DNA from: CAZXNF01 sp050741255 | GTDB taxonomy: Bacteria > Pseudomonadota > Gammaproteobacteria > Burkholderiales > SG8-41 | Direction: 5' to 3' | Length of the DNA stretch: 64,000 nucleotides | Assembly (NCBI GenBank): GCA_050741255.1 | Contig: JBOIEQ010000002.1 | Location: forward strand, 1 to 64,000 | Shown: in pieces, positions 63,094-64,000 of the stretch | Layout: each line of letters starts with the position of its first letter | How positions within the stretch are numbered: position 1 is the first letter of the stretch | Notes under the pieces: generated by a model | Database searches by the model: none | What the model saw: the letters and a program-made list of their open reading frames with translations, nothing else | What the model was told of the DNA's origin: nothing | Position numbers and translations under genes: made by a program

Positions 63094-63999
63094 TTAACCA
63101 TTGGCAGCGGCACGCGGCAGCACCGGCTGCAGCTTCGCGCGGATGCCGAGCGCCGCGGCGAGCGCGGCGTCGGCGGTCGCGCCGAGCACGGTGTAGTGGC
63201 CCATTTTCCGGCCCGGACGCGCTTCGTGCTTGCCGTAGAGGTGGAGCTTCGCGTCGGGCGAAGTGAACACCTCCTGCCAGGGCGGTGCGCCGTTGGCCCA
63301 CAGGTCGCCCAGCAGGTTGACCATTACCACCGGTGACAACAGACGGGTCGCGCCGAAGGGCAGGCCGCACATGGCGCGCGCCTGCTGCTCGAATTGCGAA
63401 GTCGCGCAGGCGTCGATCGTGTAGTGGCCGCTGTTGTGCGGGCGCGGCGCGATTTCGTTGGCGACCAGCGCGCCGTCCGCCAGCACGAAGAACTCCACGG
63501 CCAGCACGCCGACATAGCCCAGCTGCTCCGCCACGCCCAGCGCCCGTTTCTCGGCTTCGCGCGCGAGTTCCGGCGACACGCGCGCCGGCACGATCGACAC
63601 GTCGAGGATGCCGTCCACGTGTTTGTTCTCGGCGACCGGGAAGGCGACGCTCCTGCCGTCCGCGCCGCGCGCAACAACGACCGAGAGCTCCTTCGCGAGC
63701 GCGACCAGCTTTTCCAGCACGCAGGCCTCGCCGCCCATCTTGCGGAACGCGGTCTTTGCTTCCGCGGCGTTCGCGATGCGCGCCTGGCCCTTGCCGTCGT
63801 AACCGAAGCGGGCCCGCTTCAGCACGCCCGGATACAGCGCTGCTGCGGCGCGGTCGAGGTCAGCCTCGTTTTCGATGACGGCGAACGGCGCGGTGCCGAA
63901 GCCGTGCTGCGCCAGGAAGTTCTTCTCGCGAATGCGGTCCTGCGCCACGGCGACGCTGTCGCCGGCCGGACTCACGGGACCGTGCGCGGCCAGCCAGCG
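63094..63999 (-). CDS. purK: 5-(carboxyamino)imidazole ribonucleotide synthase, 5' end outside the window
   Basis: The frame continues to the right edge (RWLAAHGPVSPAGDS at 63999-63955), so the GTG at 63975 is internal and the N-terminus is missing. About 301 residues remain, the ATP-grasp core: AQDRIREKNFL, KRARFGYDGKGQ, VLEKLVALAKELSVVVAR, VEFFVLADG, NEIAPRPHNSGHYT and HLYGKHEARPGRKMGH. PurK carboxylates AIR with ATP and bicarbonate to N5-CAIR, the step before PurE and PurC. purE is expected just beyond the edge. Confidence 0.95.
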   Translation of the reverse strand, partial: RWLAAHGPVSPAGDSVAVAQDRIREKNFLAQHGFGTAPFAVIENEADLDRAAAALYPGVLKRARFGYDGKGQARIANAAEAKTAFRKMGGEACVLEKLVALAKELSVVVARGADGRSVAFPVAENKHVDGILDVSIVPARVSPELAREAEKRALGVAEQLGYVGVLAVEFFVLADGALVANEIAPRPHNSGHYTIDACATSQFEQQARAMCGLPFGATRLLSPVVMVNLLGDLWANGAPPWQEVFTSPDAKLHLYGKHEARPGRKMGHYTVLGATADAALAAALGIRAKLQPVLPRAAANG

Positions 64000-64000
64000 C

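Noticed and set aside
63973..63975. GTG as the start of purK
   Set aside because: Conserved PurK residues continue upstream to the window edge, so the gene is cut, not short.

Overview
The window is GC-rich, gene-dense DNA from a betaproteobacterium, most likely Burkholderiales. The case rests on eight periplasmic receptors of the Bug/TctC (tripartite tricarboxylate transporter) family, the order zapB-like, zapA, ssrS (6S RNA), EVE-domain gene, and a purK-purC-sua5 run. Genes are tightly packed, often with ATGA start/stop overlaps. No rRNA, tRNA, CRISPR array, prophage or intact insertion sequence was recognised.

Region 1 (1-21.6 kb) is a surface-polysaccharide locus in two halves. Ten plus-strand genes (1-10459) encode glycosyltransferases, a reductase / initiating transferase / 4,6-dehydratase trio resembling WbpV/WbpK-WbpL-WbpM, an O-antigen-ligase-like protein, a heptosyltransferase-like protein and a methyltransferase. 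Nine minus-strand genes (21558 down to 11501) start with msbA and continue with a GtrB/ArnC-like transferase, two methyltransferases, a small SMR transporter, a WecE-type aminotransferase, an MBOAT/SGNH O-acylation pair and an ArnT-like GT39 enzyme. Together they could make an amino sugar, load it on a lipid carrier, flip it, attach it and acylate it. Between the halves lies a patch with a higBA toxin-antitoxin pair, the coding tail of a lost methyltransferase homologue and a small membrane protein of lower GC.

Region 2 (21.7-26.4 kb) holds a BtuB-like TonB receptor behind a cobalamin riboswitch, then the zapB-like gene, zapA, 6S RNA with its own promoter and a downstream terminator, and an EVE-domain gene. 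A 262-bp MITE-like element sits exactly in the CTAG shared by the stop codons of the EVE gene and the convergent exported-protein gene.

Region 3 (26.4-59.4 kb) is catabolic: a CoA-transferase and enoyl-CoA hydratases, a fatty-acid cis/trans isomerase, an SDR, an SMP-30 protein, an enolase-superfamily enzyme, a HAD dehalogenase, a dipeptide-type ABC transporter, an FAD/Fe-S 2-hydroxyacid dehydrogenase facing a class V aminotransferase across a second MITE-like element, a deaminase, a TIM-barrel protein, a MmgE/PrpD protein, a DsbA-like isomerase and an FAH-family protein. Eight Bug receptors are spread among them without any TctA/TctB membrane genes. Region 4 (59.5-64 kb) has small membrane proteins, sua5, purC and purK, the last cut by the window edge.

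Across the window at least seven intergenic hairpins share an unusual design: both arms are tandem arrays of a 7- or 8-base unit. Unit sequences differ between loci but the design and, in three loci, a loop motif are conserved. One of these hairpins sits inside the cobalamin riboswitch aptamer. I regard this family as the most unusual signal here.
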